This document shows, one piece after another, positions 21,441-32,304 of a stretch of DNA of 64,000 nt (positions within the stretch are counted from its first letter, which is position 1; each line of letters begins with the position of its first letter). Source of the DNA: Tachypleus tridentatus (Eukaryota; Arthropoda; Merostomata; Xiphosura; Limulidae); the NCBI RefSeq assembly GCF_004210375.1, contig NC_134837.1, positions 169,301,310-169,365,309 on the forward strand, in the 5' to 3' direction. Made by a program: the position numbers and the translations under genes. The notes under the pieces are model-generated. The model had not been told where the DNA came from. It was given only the letters and a program-made list of their open reading frames with translations, and did no database searches.

Positions 21441-23653
21441 ACCAAAATCTTCTTGACTATTACCGTCTTGATGCAAATAAAACCAAAAAACTACCGTGGT
21501 TCTAAGTCAGTTGAAAAGTCCTGAAATTAGTTCTAATGTTAACTTGAACGGAAGTTATGTAAAATCGTGATTAAAGAAAGGTTATTTTAGGACATGAAAA
21601 TTTCCTTTCTTTATATTTAATTAAAAAAAACGCAAAATCGCAATAAAAATATGTGAAACCGTATATTTGCATACCTCTTCGCATGGACCCAACAAATCTT
21701 CATGCCAAAATTTGGTGAACATCCATCAACAGGGATCGAAGCAGTGGTAAAGAAAAAACGCCTTGGAATCCACCTGATAAAGAAATTGGTGGGTGAAGGA
21801 GATAAAAGTCAGAACACAACATAATGTGTACTGTTACCATCAGTAATCAAGCACTTAGAGTTACTTATTAGACATTTAGTCAGAAAAAGGTCACAAGAAA
21901 ATACCTTTTGGCTTTTTTTTTAATCAGAAATAAATGCATACATTTCCTAAAGGCAAGAATAATTATATTTATCCCTCAAAAGTCTTTTATAATTGTATCA
22001 AGTAATGACCTAGATGCCAATAAAACGCCATTTACGTGTAAATGAGAACTTGGTTAATGGAATTCAGACGTGTAAAAACGAATTGAAATGTGAAAGAATA
22101 CAACTGGACTATAAAGTTTCGTGTTCCTTGATTATGAGGTTCCATGTCATCCAAACTTCTCGGGAGCATGAACCGCATTAATGCATTACATGATGCTTAT
22201 TCTGTTTGTTGTTCAGGGAGAGACAATATTGGACTCTAATCTATGTCTTGACGCGATTCATGGGTATTTGATGAATTTTGGAATAAAAGGCTTCTATAAA
22301 CTTATTGATGTTCCTTTACTCTGTGTTTCATGGTTCAGTTGATCTCCAATATACGTCTTTGTCACTTGAGCACAATTTCTAGTAGATAATACTCTTTAAT
22401 TTTTTATGTTTGGTTTAAGAGATAATATTTCTATAGGTTTTGTCAGATCTGAAGTGCGCGTGAATATTAAACTTCGTGCGTATCCTTTTACGTTTGAACA
22501 TAACTTTGGAATGAATGGAAGAATGATGATGGTTAGGGCTTTTGTGGTTCGATCATAGAGATAGTTAATGATGCTTTTATTTAAAGAGTGTTGACGATTA
22601 GACTTGAAGTATACATTTGTGTTGGTTTGAGTGAATTTTTTGTAGATTGATGTAGTAAGATGATGCTGTTGTCAATGAAAGACAGTCTAAAATTTTAACA
22701 TTTTAACTTTTGTCGTTATGCTGGACTCCGTTATACATATTTTTTCCCCTTAGCAGATTTATCAGTAAATTTTACATACATATATATTAAGAAGTAATAT
22801 AAAAGTCCAAAAGCAGTGAAGAATGACAAAACTTTAATTTATCTACTGTTGTTTTTTTTTAAATCAAATTTATCCTTTTACACATGAACTAAATATTTTA
22901 AAGAAATGATTGATATCTGAACTTTTCTGTTCACTTTACGATAGTCTGTGATATCAATAGGGATGGAAAATAACTGACAAATTTCTTTATAGTTAATGTT
23001 TACTGGCTAAAATTTCCCTAAGGCATTTTCTCAACTGTAATTGTGCCTGAAAAAAGTTGATTTTTGGGTCTGCGATAGGGAAACAGTTCTGCACGAGATA
23101 ATTAATTTTCCTCCTCTGCACTAGAAAATTTTAAATTAAGAACATTTTTAGTCCTTTGAACCATAATATTTCCTTTTTTGGCTTCACGAATAATTTCTGC
23201 TTCTCTCGTCTATGGAAAGCAATTCTTACATTAAATAAGTGAGGATCCCGGGAAATTCAGCGAGAATTCTCAAGTATGTTTCTAAAAATTTTGTCTTCGA
23301 AAATTAATAAAATGTTAATATTTGTGGTATTTTTGCTGGCGCTTAATAATTTTAAAAATATAAATATCAATATGAAATAATAAATAATCGAACAGCCTTT
23401 GAACGAAAAATCGTTAATTATTTCTACACAACAGAAAATTTATGAATTGGATATCTTGGCCTCATATAAAAAATTGAAGCGAGTGTGATTTTTTTTTTCA
23501 AAATGGCGAAACCTGGTGCCTGTCATGGCCCTCACGCGTCTTGTACGGCTTTAGATTAAGGAATGTAAGAAACTGTTAAAAATTATCCAGTATCTGAAGG
23601 AGAATATGCTAGCACAGAAATAGAAATTAATGGATTCAACAACTCACCGTGCA
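21441..23653. other. Intronic sequence without recognised gene
   Basis: 2.2 kb with no gene, SINE or TIR recognised. Moderately AT-rich. Confidence 0.4.
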
Positions 23654-23930
23654 GGCTCGGCATGGCCAGGTGGTTAAGGTGGTCGACTCGTAATCTGAGG
23701 GTCGCGGGTTCGAATCCTCGTCATACCGAACAAACTCATCCATACAGCCGTGGAGGCTTTATAATGTGATGGTCAATCCCACTATTCGTTGATAAAAGAG
23801 TAGCCCATGGTTTAGCGAGTGGTGGTGATGACTAGCTGCCTTCCCTCTAGTATTATGCTGCTAAATTAGGGATGGCTAGCGCAGATAGCCTTTGTGTAGC
23901 TTTGCGCGAAATTGAAAACAAACCAAACAA
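23654..23930 (+). mobile_element. SINE family 1, full length
   Basis: Head ggctcggcatggccaggtgg with B box gggttcgaatcc, family body and tail (agctttgcgcgaaattg, then caaacc repeats). It faces the minus-strand copy at 24463, so the two form an inverted pair. Confidence 0.95.
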
Positions 23931-24462
23931 ACCATAAAAGGGAATTGTAGCTGCTGTAAGGTTGTAAAACAAGGTGAAACAGCATAGAATTAATGACCGA
24001 ACTTTTTTTTTAATGTATTGTATAATTGCTGCACTGAAAGATTTGAAAATTTCCAATTTGTGGGATGATGGAAACAATTACACTGCACGAATCAATATTA
24101 CAAGCAATAAAAATGACTGTAGAGGCTCTTGGGGAAAAAAAAGCAACATTATTGGGAAACGAGAGAGCTTTGAAATGCCTCTTCAACAACCTGCAGGATC
24201 TGGCTAAAGGGGTTTCAAATCATTTTCAAGCAGGAATGGGACAAAGAAAAGACAAAGAACGTATATAGTTAAAATTGCGTTCCTGCAGAACCCAAAAAAA
24301 CAAACAAAAACAAATGTTGAAAGTGGTAAAAACTTTTATGTCATGTCTTCTGAAGTTAAAATTATAAAGTTGGCGAAAAATCCTTTGTTGACATTCTTTC
24401 TGGTCAAAGATCTTCAAATTAGAGTAAAGAAAAATAAATCAAAGTGTGTTAAATTTTGATTT
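23931..24462 (+). other. Unrecognised sequence with a coiled-coil-like open frame
   Basis: Between two SINEs. The frame at 24065-24268 (67 codons; METITLHESILQ, EALGEKKATLLGNERALKCL...) has protein-like composition but no family I recognise. Just upstream of the first SINE an ATG at 23504 opens MAKPGACHGPH. This could be a degraded transposon or processed pseudogene split by the SINE, or chance. Confidence 0.25.
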
Positions 24463-24711
24463 GAAATTGTCGCGTAAAGCTACACAAGGGCTATCTGCGT
24501 TAGCCGGCCCTAATTTAGCAGTATAATACTAATCATCACCACCCACCGCCAACTCTTGGATTACTCTTTTACCAACGAATAGTGGGATTGACCGATGCAT
24601 TATAACGCCCCTACGGCTGAAAAGGCAAGCATGTTTGGTATGATGGAGAATCGAACCCGCGACCCTCAGATTACGAGTCGAGTGTCTTAATCACCTGGCC
24701 ATCCCAGGCCT
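24463..24711 (-). mobile_element. SINE family 1, minus strand
   Basis: Reverse complement of the family: cgcgtaaagctacac... (tail), gggattgaccgatgcattat (body), gaacccgcgaccctcagatt (B box), ending ggccatcccaggcc. Confidence 0.95.
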
Positions 24712-24888
24712 GAGTGTTAAAGACAAATCTGGTAGTGATATTTCATAAATTCAACAGCTCCGAAATGAGATTAATACTACCATGAAAACTAAGTCCTCAA
24801 CTCCATATTACGATAAATCTTTTGAACAAAGAAATTGAAATCTACGAGTTATCTAGAAAGCTATCATATAAAATGAGACCCTCTAACT

Positions 24889-27494
24889 CAGGGGTTTCCA
24901 ACCGGTGGGTCGCGACCCCCCAAGGGGTCGCGAAGCCTTGGAGGGGGAGTCGCGTAGCAACTTAGAAGTAGCATGGGATAACATTAATTTTACTTCATCA
25001 ATTACATTTTCATGCTCTTACATTTTTTTTGTTTCGGTGCAAAGCAAAACGTGTGCTACGTTAGTTCAATGTCATTAGGTGATATTATGGGTGTATGTAT
25101 GCGTGACTGTGAGTGAATGTGTATGTGTCTGCAACTGTATGTATGTGTACTAGTGAGTAGCGAGTATGTGAGTGCACGCGCATGTACGTATGCTTGTGTG
25201 TCTGTTTAGCTGTGATTAAGTGTGTGTGCGCGCTCGCTGTCGACACGTGAGTCACATGTCCGTTGCTGATTGGTGGATGACGAATTGCGCGACTGGCCAC
25301 GTTCCCTTCCCTCCCAATACTTACCCCATCATTACTCTACCTGCACCCCTCACAAGTAGTCAGTGTAAGATCTACAGTTGCCAAAGCGTTCATCATTTAA
25401 CATTTTTATTTTATTTTAACAAGGAGATAAGTAAGCAGTAGAGGTGAGTTGTGTCCATGGCTAAACGGCGCAGATACTTAGAATGCTACCTCAACATTGG
25501 CTTAATCACTGTGCTCGCCAACTACGGCATCGAGAAACCACAGTGTGTTTTGTGCCATGCTGTCCTGAGTGCAGAGTCAATGAAACCATCAAAACTCAAG
25601 CGTCATCTCGAGACGAAACATCCAGAACACGCAAAGAAGGGTTTGGATTTCTTCAAACGGCATGAACGGTGTCTTAAAAGCCAAAGAATCGATAGAAGTG
25701 GGTCGTTTCAGCAGCAGAGTGCAGCCGTAGTGGAAGCTTTATATGAGATTGCATTCGAAATTGCTAAACAAAAAAAGCCTCACACAATTGGAGAAACACT
25801 TCTTAAACCCTGCATGATGAAAGCAGTAAATCTTATTCTTGGAGAAGCCAGTGCAAATAAGATGCAGCAAGTATCCCTGTCAAATAATACTATACAGAGG
25901 CGCATTTCTAAAATGTCTATGGATGTGAAGGAACAGGTTTTGACTGAAATCAAGGGTTCCCCTTTGTTCTCCTTTCAGCTCGACGAGTCAACAGATGTAA
26001 GTTCATGTTCTCAGTTTTTTGTGAGATACATTAATTCAGGTGACATCAAAGACGAATTCTTATTCTGCAGTGCACTTGAAACCACAACAAAAGCTGATGA
26101 TGTCATGGAAAAAGTTTCAACTTTTTTCAAGACGAAGATCTTCAATGGGAAAACGTGTGTGGGGGTTTGTACGGATGGGGCATCGGCTATGCTGGGATCG
26201 AAATCAGGATTCCAGTCGAGAGTGAAGAAGCTATCACCTCAAGCAAAGGGCATCCACTGCATGATTCACCGATATGCTCTCGCCAGTAAGACTCTCTCTG
26301 CAGGAAGTGCTTGAATCTGTAATCAAAATTGTAAATTATGTGAAGACTCAAGCACTCAACACTGGCCTATTCAAAGAACTATGCAAAGACATGAATGTTG
26401 ACCACGAAGTCCTTCTCTTCTACACAGCAGTACGTTGGTTGTCGAAAGGAAACGTTATTAATCGTGTCTTTGAAATGAAAGATGAAATAAAGCTATTCTT
26501 GGAGACTCAAGAAAGGAAAGATCTTGTAGCTCACTTCGAAGATGAAGCATGGAATAAAAGGGTTGCGTACCTAGCCGACATTTTTGACCAGCTGAACAAG
26601 CTCAATTTGAAGCTTCAAGGAAGGGAAACACATGTTCTCCTTTTTCAAGATAGTCTTCGGGCCTTTGTTTCCAAACTGCAGAACTGGTGTCGGAAAACCA
26701 GTCTTAGAAACATCGCTATATTTGAAAAACTTTGTGGAGTGACGGATGAGTCTCAGATCCAACTGGATCAGTTCCTCAAGGATGAGATTACCGAACATCT
26801 TCAGTCTCTAGAAAAGGAAGTCGAGCGTTACTTCCCTGAGCTATCACAGGAACAGGAGGCCTTGGTAAGGAACCCATTTTGTACTGAAATTGATGTAACC
26901 AGCATCCCAGATGATATCCAAGATGAATTTCTGGGTCTAAGGAACGACTTTTCAGCTCGTGATCTCTTCAAGGTGAAATCCGTGACTCCGTTCTTGTGCG
27001 CTATGTATCAGTCATACTCCAAAGTCAGCATGATAGCTTTACCTGTCCTTGTTCCATTTGCTTCTACCTACTTGTGTGAGGCAGGATTTTCCACTTTTGT
27101 CAATATAAAAACAAAGAATAGAAACAGATTGGATGTTGAAGATGACATGAGACTGGCTCTAACAAACTCTCGGCCACGAATTTCAAAGCTTGCTGCTGAA
27201 ATGCAACATCAGGCATCTCACTAGCTGGGTTGGATAGCTGTTCAAACCTATGTTAATATTATTTTAAGAAATATATGTTCTTTTTGTGAATTCAGGTTGG
27301 ACCAATGTGATTTAATTTGCTAATAAATAATTACAGAATTTTTAAATATTTTTAGATGTTTCTTTCCCTCTCCTTCACAGAAAATAAAAGAAAAATTAAG
27401 CTGCTGATAGTAAGCCCTAAGTAGGGGGTCACAAGTAGGGTTTCAAACTTTTAGGTAAGGGGTCGCGAGTGCCAAAAGGTTGGGAACCCCTGCA
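24889..27494 (+). mobile_element. hAT transposon, ZBED type, nearly intact
   Basis: About 2.6 kb, with TIRs starting caggggtttccaacc at the left and, in reverse complement, caggggttcccaacc at the right, followed internally by tcgcgacccc blocks. The flanking 8-mers ctctaact (24881-24888) and gtctaact (27495-27502) form a near-perfect 8-bp TSD, the hAT hallmark. A TG-rich 5' leader (25085-25230) precedes the transposase gene. Confidence 0.92.
25457..27224 (+). pseudogene. hAT transposase (ZBED5-like), one frameshift
   Basis: The first ATG is 25457. A BED zinc finger lies at residues 30-55 (C30-x2-C33...H50-x4-H55). The catalytic domain begins with FQLDESTDVSS (first acidic residue D176) and GVCTDGASAMLG (D240), then GIHCMIHRYALASK. 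The first frame stops at 26314. The second frame takes over at about 26293 and carries RWLSKGNVINRVFEMKDEI, a long helical insertion, and the C-terminal dimerisation region (VPFASTYLCEAGFSTFVNIK, TKNRNRLDVEDDMR), ending at 27224. The shift lies in a ctctctct tract near 26290-26297, so one slip event is enough to explain it. About 590 residues total, the normal family size. No other stops were seen, implying a young element. Confidence 0.93.
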
Positions 27495-27502
27495 GTCTAA
27501 CT

Positions 27503-28076
27503 GTTAAAAGTATAACACGAAGCGGAAGAAATATTTGGTCATTTGGATCATAAACTCCTTCGTTTGCTTTGTGAATGCTACATATATTCTCGTATCTAGG
27601 ATATTAAGATATGCCATTTTTTTTCCCGCATACCTATCAGTTTATTTCTTAACTTATTCTCGTTTCAAAACTTAATTTGGTGGGTTGACCTTGAGAAAAC
27701 AAAACAAAAAACGTATCATGCGAGTGAGGACAATGAAGAAAGTTCATCAGTCCGTTTTCTTTGCAGGGAAGATGGGGTTATTAAATGTTTGGTATGTAAG
27801 AAAGTTGGTAGGTGAATCAGTGAAATGGATTAATCGTGGTTATAAAGTAGCTTAAAATATTTTTTTTGAAAACATAATGAGTACATGCATCACTACATGG
27901 ATTGTCTTTAAACTGTACGTTTGATGCAATTTAAAAATTGTGGCATCTGTGTTACAAGTGTAAATAAAGAAGCTGTCATTTTATCATTAACCACGGTTTG
28001 CTAAGAGAGAAAAAATTCAATTTAATGATTTATTTCACTTCTTTGTTTTTTTTCTTTTTTTGCTTGTTCAATACGC
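27503..28076. other. Intronic sequence without recognised gene
   Basis: AT-rich, nothing assigned. Confidence 0.4.
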
Positions 28077-28195
28077 CCTATGTGGCTCAATGGTAAGTTT
28101 GAGAACTTATTACGTTAAAATTAGGGTACAATGGTTGCAGTGGGCACAACATGGATAACCATTATTTAATTTTGTGTTTAAACACAAACAAGTTA
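28077..28195 (+). mobile_element. SINE family 2 (short tRNA-like), degenerate
   Basis: ctatgtggctcaatggtaag head followed by a decayed B box and tail; member of the shorter family seen best at 31924-32045. Confidence 0.5.
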
Positions 28196-29003
28196 CGACT
28201 TATCAACCTTGAACGCAAATTCTGCTTTCCACCATGAAATCCAAGTAGCTGTAAACAACTGGCAAAATAGTATACATGATCATTGTAAAGACATAATGTA
28301 GCAGTAATGACGTAGCTCGTCAGACAGAAATAAAACGGTTAAATTTTTATTACCATCGAATTCAATATTTTATGGTTGTTGTACGACTAATGCCTAAACA
28401 CAACGAATCCTAATTTTTATTTTGAAAGAGCCATGTATGACGTCATTTTCAGTTATATGCTTTTAATTAATGACAATGAATCTGTGACGAGTGTTTAAGG
28501 ACTGTTTCATTTCAGTCAAATAATACGTTGAATATTGATCGTGAAATAATTTTTTGCTTTTCTTTTGATTTGTACAAGTAACAGTTCAAGATGAAAGTGT
28601 CTATATGCTGCAGCTTGGTAGAGACAATGGTTGACGTGTGTGTTGCTTTTGTGACGTCTGTTCATACGTCATTTCAGAAAGAGTTCAAATAAAAACAGTA
28701 AGTTGGAGCTTGTGACTTAAAATATTCTTGTTGAAATAGTTGCCACGGATATAAATATTTAACTATAGATCGCAACTTGCATGAAACCGTATCTAATGTT
28801 TTTATTCATTTTTCTCTCTCTCTCTGTTGAAATGGAATTTTTAGAACAACGAGAATAAAACATTTTAGTGCATGATGGATGCTGTAAACGAGTGTCGTTT
28901 TATCATGTAACCAAAAACACAAAAAAAACACTTATTACATTTGTTGTAGATCTTAACATACTGCGGTATATTAGTAAGTGAATTTTTGCTCTTGAGCTTT
29001 ATG
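28196..29003. other. Intronic sequence without recognised gene
   Basis: No gene or named repeat seen. Confidence 0.4.
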
Positions 29004-29233
29004 AACTGATAATGTGATAACATCTTTTCAAAGCGTACTTATCAACTGATAATATGATAACATCTTTTCGAAGCGTACTTATCAACTGATAATATAACAT
29101 CTTTTCGAAGCGTACTTATCAACTGATAATATGATAACATCTTTTCGAAGCGTACTTATCAACTGATAATATGATAACATCTTTTCGAAGCGTACTTATC
29201 AACTGATAATATGATAACATCTTTTCGAAGCGT
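29004..29233 (+). repeat. 40-bp minisatellite, six units, GATA-motif rich
   Basis: Units start at 29004, 29044, 29084, 29121, 29161 and 29201 (unit aactgataatatgataacat plus cttttcgaagcgtacttatc). The third has a 3-bp deletion; the first has two substitutions; the rest are almost identical. Each full unit holds two TGATAA (WGATAR) motifs, about 11 in all. Confidence 0.97.
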
Positions 29234-29427
29234 ATAATGAACATTGTGAATCAGTGTTGATAAGGAAGACTTGTTCTGTTAATACTGAAATATGAGAAAT
29301 GTTTCGCAAGCCAGGATATAAAAAAAAGAAACAGTTCGTCTCTTTACGTTTTGAAAGATTTAACGACAGACCACTGTTGTTATAGATCTGCGTATTACGA
29401 TCATTACTAGTGTCGAATTCCAAGTCT

Positions 29428-29540
29428 ACCGGTGGGATAGCGGTAAATGTATGAAATAACAACGCTAAAATACGGGGTTCGATTCCCTGCGGTGGACAGC
29501 GAGTAACTTACTGTGATTTTGCTACAAAAACAACAAATCG
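29428..29540 (+). mobile_element. SINE family 2
   Basis: tRNA-like head with gggatagcggtaaatg and a strong B box ggggttcgattccctg, then a diverged tail. Confidence 0.7.
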
Positions 29541-29617
29541 AATCCTATAAAGATAGGAATGTGACGCGCTAACGTAACATAAGTTGGCAGCCACAAAAAA
29601 ATAGTTTTAGTCCCCCC

Positions 29618-29740
29618 CCCAAATGGCATAGCAGCATGTCTGCGGGCATACAACGCTAGAGTCCGGATTTCTATACCCGTTGTGGATATAGGCCAGATAG
29701 CCTATTGTATTGCTTTGTGGTTAACTTCAAACAAACACAT
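29618..29740 (+). mobile_element. SINE family 2, degenerate
   Basis: Retains tctgcgggcatacaacgcta, gagtccggatttctatacccg and a tail with cagatagcctattg ending caaacaaacaca. Confidence 0.6.
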
Positions 29741-31184
29741 CTTAACCGTTTAAACAGTTCATTCAACGATGACAGCAAATAACTTAATCTAATTTCAACT
29801 TTTTTATGTTAAAATAATTACTTTTTTGCTTCCTCAGGTCATGTACTTGGTTAATGGCATTGATGTATATGTCAGTCTATGAGGCATTAGATGTGTTTTA
29901 TAAGAATTACTCAAAACTTCCTGTTGGATAATCAAAGAAGTCTATCGGAATCCTAGCAGTATGACACTAGGAATCATCCAGAATGTGTAGTCCGATTTGA
30001 ACTCACGAGGGACACACATCTGGATCTTCTACGACATCAGTACAGCGTCTAACAGTAAATTTCCTTCGATAAAAATTCAGTATAAGACGTAATCACTTAC
30101 AGAGCTGAAAGAGGTTTTCTTGTACTTAAGATCTACGCTCTCTATCAATAATCACTCCAGTTTCTTTCCCGAAGTTCGTATTCAGTAGACTTACAGTTTC
30201 TAGAGGTCATGTTATGCAGATAATGACTATTATGTGGCGTAGTTGACCTCCCCCGATACCTTTTCTCATATTAAGTTCACAATCTTCTCACCTTAGAATC
30301 GGATACTCGAAGAAGATATGCCATGTGGCACTGTGGTTTTCTTATGTTCACCATTTTAAATACAGCATCATCATTTAGCATTGCGACACAGTTATCCGTA
30401 AACTGTATTTAAAATTAAAGTGATCACCACAACAACAAATAAATAACTCTTTTAAAACTAGAAAATGAACGTAGATGAGTGCTTATCGTGTCGAGTTGCG
30501 AAACGAGGGTTCCAGAATCCAAAACTTGATGTCATTTGGCATTCTTAGCGAAGAACTTTATTACAAATGTGACAGACATGTTACAGGAGTAGAATAACCG
30601 GACAAAGAAAGCCCTTATGACTTCGGGATGATACCGGTTAGCTGCCTTTCAACTTGTCATAGTTCAGAATTAAGGACGACAGTATTTCAGTTCTAAAGCT
30701 TCCTCCAGTCTGTTATTGAATTTGAACAAAAATATTAAACATTTAGGTTTCGTTAATTTGTTAGCTCTCAGCGTTTAACCTGACTATAGAGGATAGTACG
30801 CTACTTATAGTGATTGGAATGTAGTGTTCATATAACTGTTTTGGCCTGTTATTCTGTGTGTGTGTCAGATCATGTAATAATTAAGTGTTAGGGCCAAGTG
30901 AACACAGTTAAAACACAGAAGTAGAAAAGGTCTGAAAGTATAGCATGTCTCCTATTGTCGACAGTTATTGAATTTGTGAAAGAAAATATGTATACATAGA
31001 ACCACAGTGTAATATAGTATTTTAGTTCGCTAAAAACCTTGTTGATTGATTCTGAAGTGCATATAAAACTGTAGATCGAAAAGCATAATATTAAAAATGT
31101 CACTGAGAACAAAATAATTCTCCCCACTTATATGTCTATTCACTACCAACAAGAGTGAATCATCAAGAGTAATGTGGAAAGTTA
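29741..31184. other. Intronic sequence; one very old SINE 1 remnant
   Basis: About 30476-30700 looks like a decayed family 1 SINE (tcgtgtcgagttgcgaaacg, ggttagctgcctttcaactt, ttaaggacgac). Nothing else recognised. Confidence 0.35.
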
Positions 31185-31196
31185 AAGGTGTATTTG

Positions 31197-31281
31197 GTGA
31201 TCAATGATGTCGAGAAACTCACTTGTTGAGAAATTTATATGCAAAAACGGCTCGTTTGGGTTGAGAAAATATTTTACGTAG
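31197..31281 (-). mobile_element. Snap-back retroelement family, copy 3 (85-bp 3' fragment)
   Basis: A perfect 12-bp TSD, aaggtgtatttg, at 31185-31196 and 31282-31293. The insert is the reverse complement of the right arm end plus tail of copy 1 (gatgtcgagaaactcacttg, ggctcgtttgggttgagaaa). It is an extreme 5' truncation keeping the family 3' end. Confidence 0.8.
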
Positions 31282-31293
31282 AAGGTGTATTTG

Positions 31294-31923
31294 ATTACAA
31301 AGTTATGTACAAGATGCCCACATATGCACAATGAGCCTTTGAGAGAACGAATGTTTATTTAGTGTGTTCATTAAATTGGTGCATAAAGTTCACATATTCT
31401 TCTGACCACAAAACTTCTCAAAATGTAAGTTAAGTTTAATATCATTCCTCGTTGACAATGGTTACTCTAATATATTAACTTTTAATTACTAGAGCAGGAT
31501 GCATATAACCTCTAAGCACCTTGATGTTTGGTAACTCGATCTCTCCACAGAGAGAGCGAATTTAGCGGGCTTTGCAACCTTATTACTAACATGTTTACTC
31601 AGATTATCATCATACCTATTAACTTGACTAATCTAAAGCCTGAAAATTAAACATTTATACTTATACTTGCTTATTTACTGTTCCCATGATAGTTTGATAT
31701 CAATGTTCACAAGCGAGTCAAAGGGGAATAAACAAATTCTAGAACACCCCAGTTTGGAAGGTCAGCTTTGACGAACCTCTTTAAACTACATACTTGCTGT
31801 AATACTAAATAACAACAAAAAAACTTGATAACTTATTTACGTACTTTCAATAATATTGAGAAACTCGTATGTTCTTGCGGTAGTAGGATATCTTTGATTT
31901 AATAAGTTTTTATCAACAAACTG
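31294..31923. other. Intronic sequence without recognised gene
   Basis: Nothing assigned. Confidence 0.4.
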
Positions 31924-32045
31924 TGTCCAGGTGGAACAGCGGTAAGTCTACAGACTTACAATTCTAAATTCCGGGGTTCAATTCCTAGCGTAGGCCCAGG
32001 AGATAGCCCAATGTTGCTTGTTGTATAAGAACAATCAAACAAACT
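31924..32045 (+). mobile_element. SINE family 2, good copy
   Basis: gtccaggtggaacagcggta head, B box ccggggttcaattcc, then gagatagcccaatgttgctt and a caaacaaac tail. The tail resembles that of SINE family 1 and of the I-type LINE at 34900-39069. Confidence 0.85.
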
Positions 32046-32304
32046 GTATTAAACAAATATAGGTGTGTCTGACCGACCATACATCACTCTACTTAAGGAT
32101 AAAGAAATGTATTAATGACGTGATAACATCAGTACTGCATATGTCTTGAAGTGTCACATCATTGCGAAGTGAACACTAAATGACGGTAAGTGCGTGTCCA
32201 CGTGGAGCAAATGCCGATATAAAACGTGGAGGGAACGTTTGAGATTTGATGTACACAATTTAATCTGACATTTTTCGAAGTGACTGAAGTGAGGTTGGAT
32301 ATAT

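Noticed and set aside
25457..27224. hAT transposase as a domesticated host gene
   Set aside because: TIRs and TSD still flank it, the frame is broken, and no introns or separate promoter are evident; it looks like a transposon copy.
29004..29233. 40-bp repeat array as a CRISPR
   Set aside because: The units are contiguous with no spacers, and the sequence is eukaryotic.
31857..31880. gagaaactcgtatgttcttg as a fourth copy of the snap-back element end
   Set aside because: Only a short partial match and no target-site duplication.
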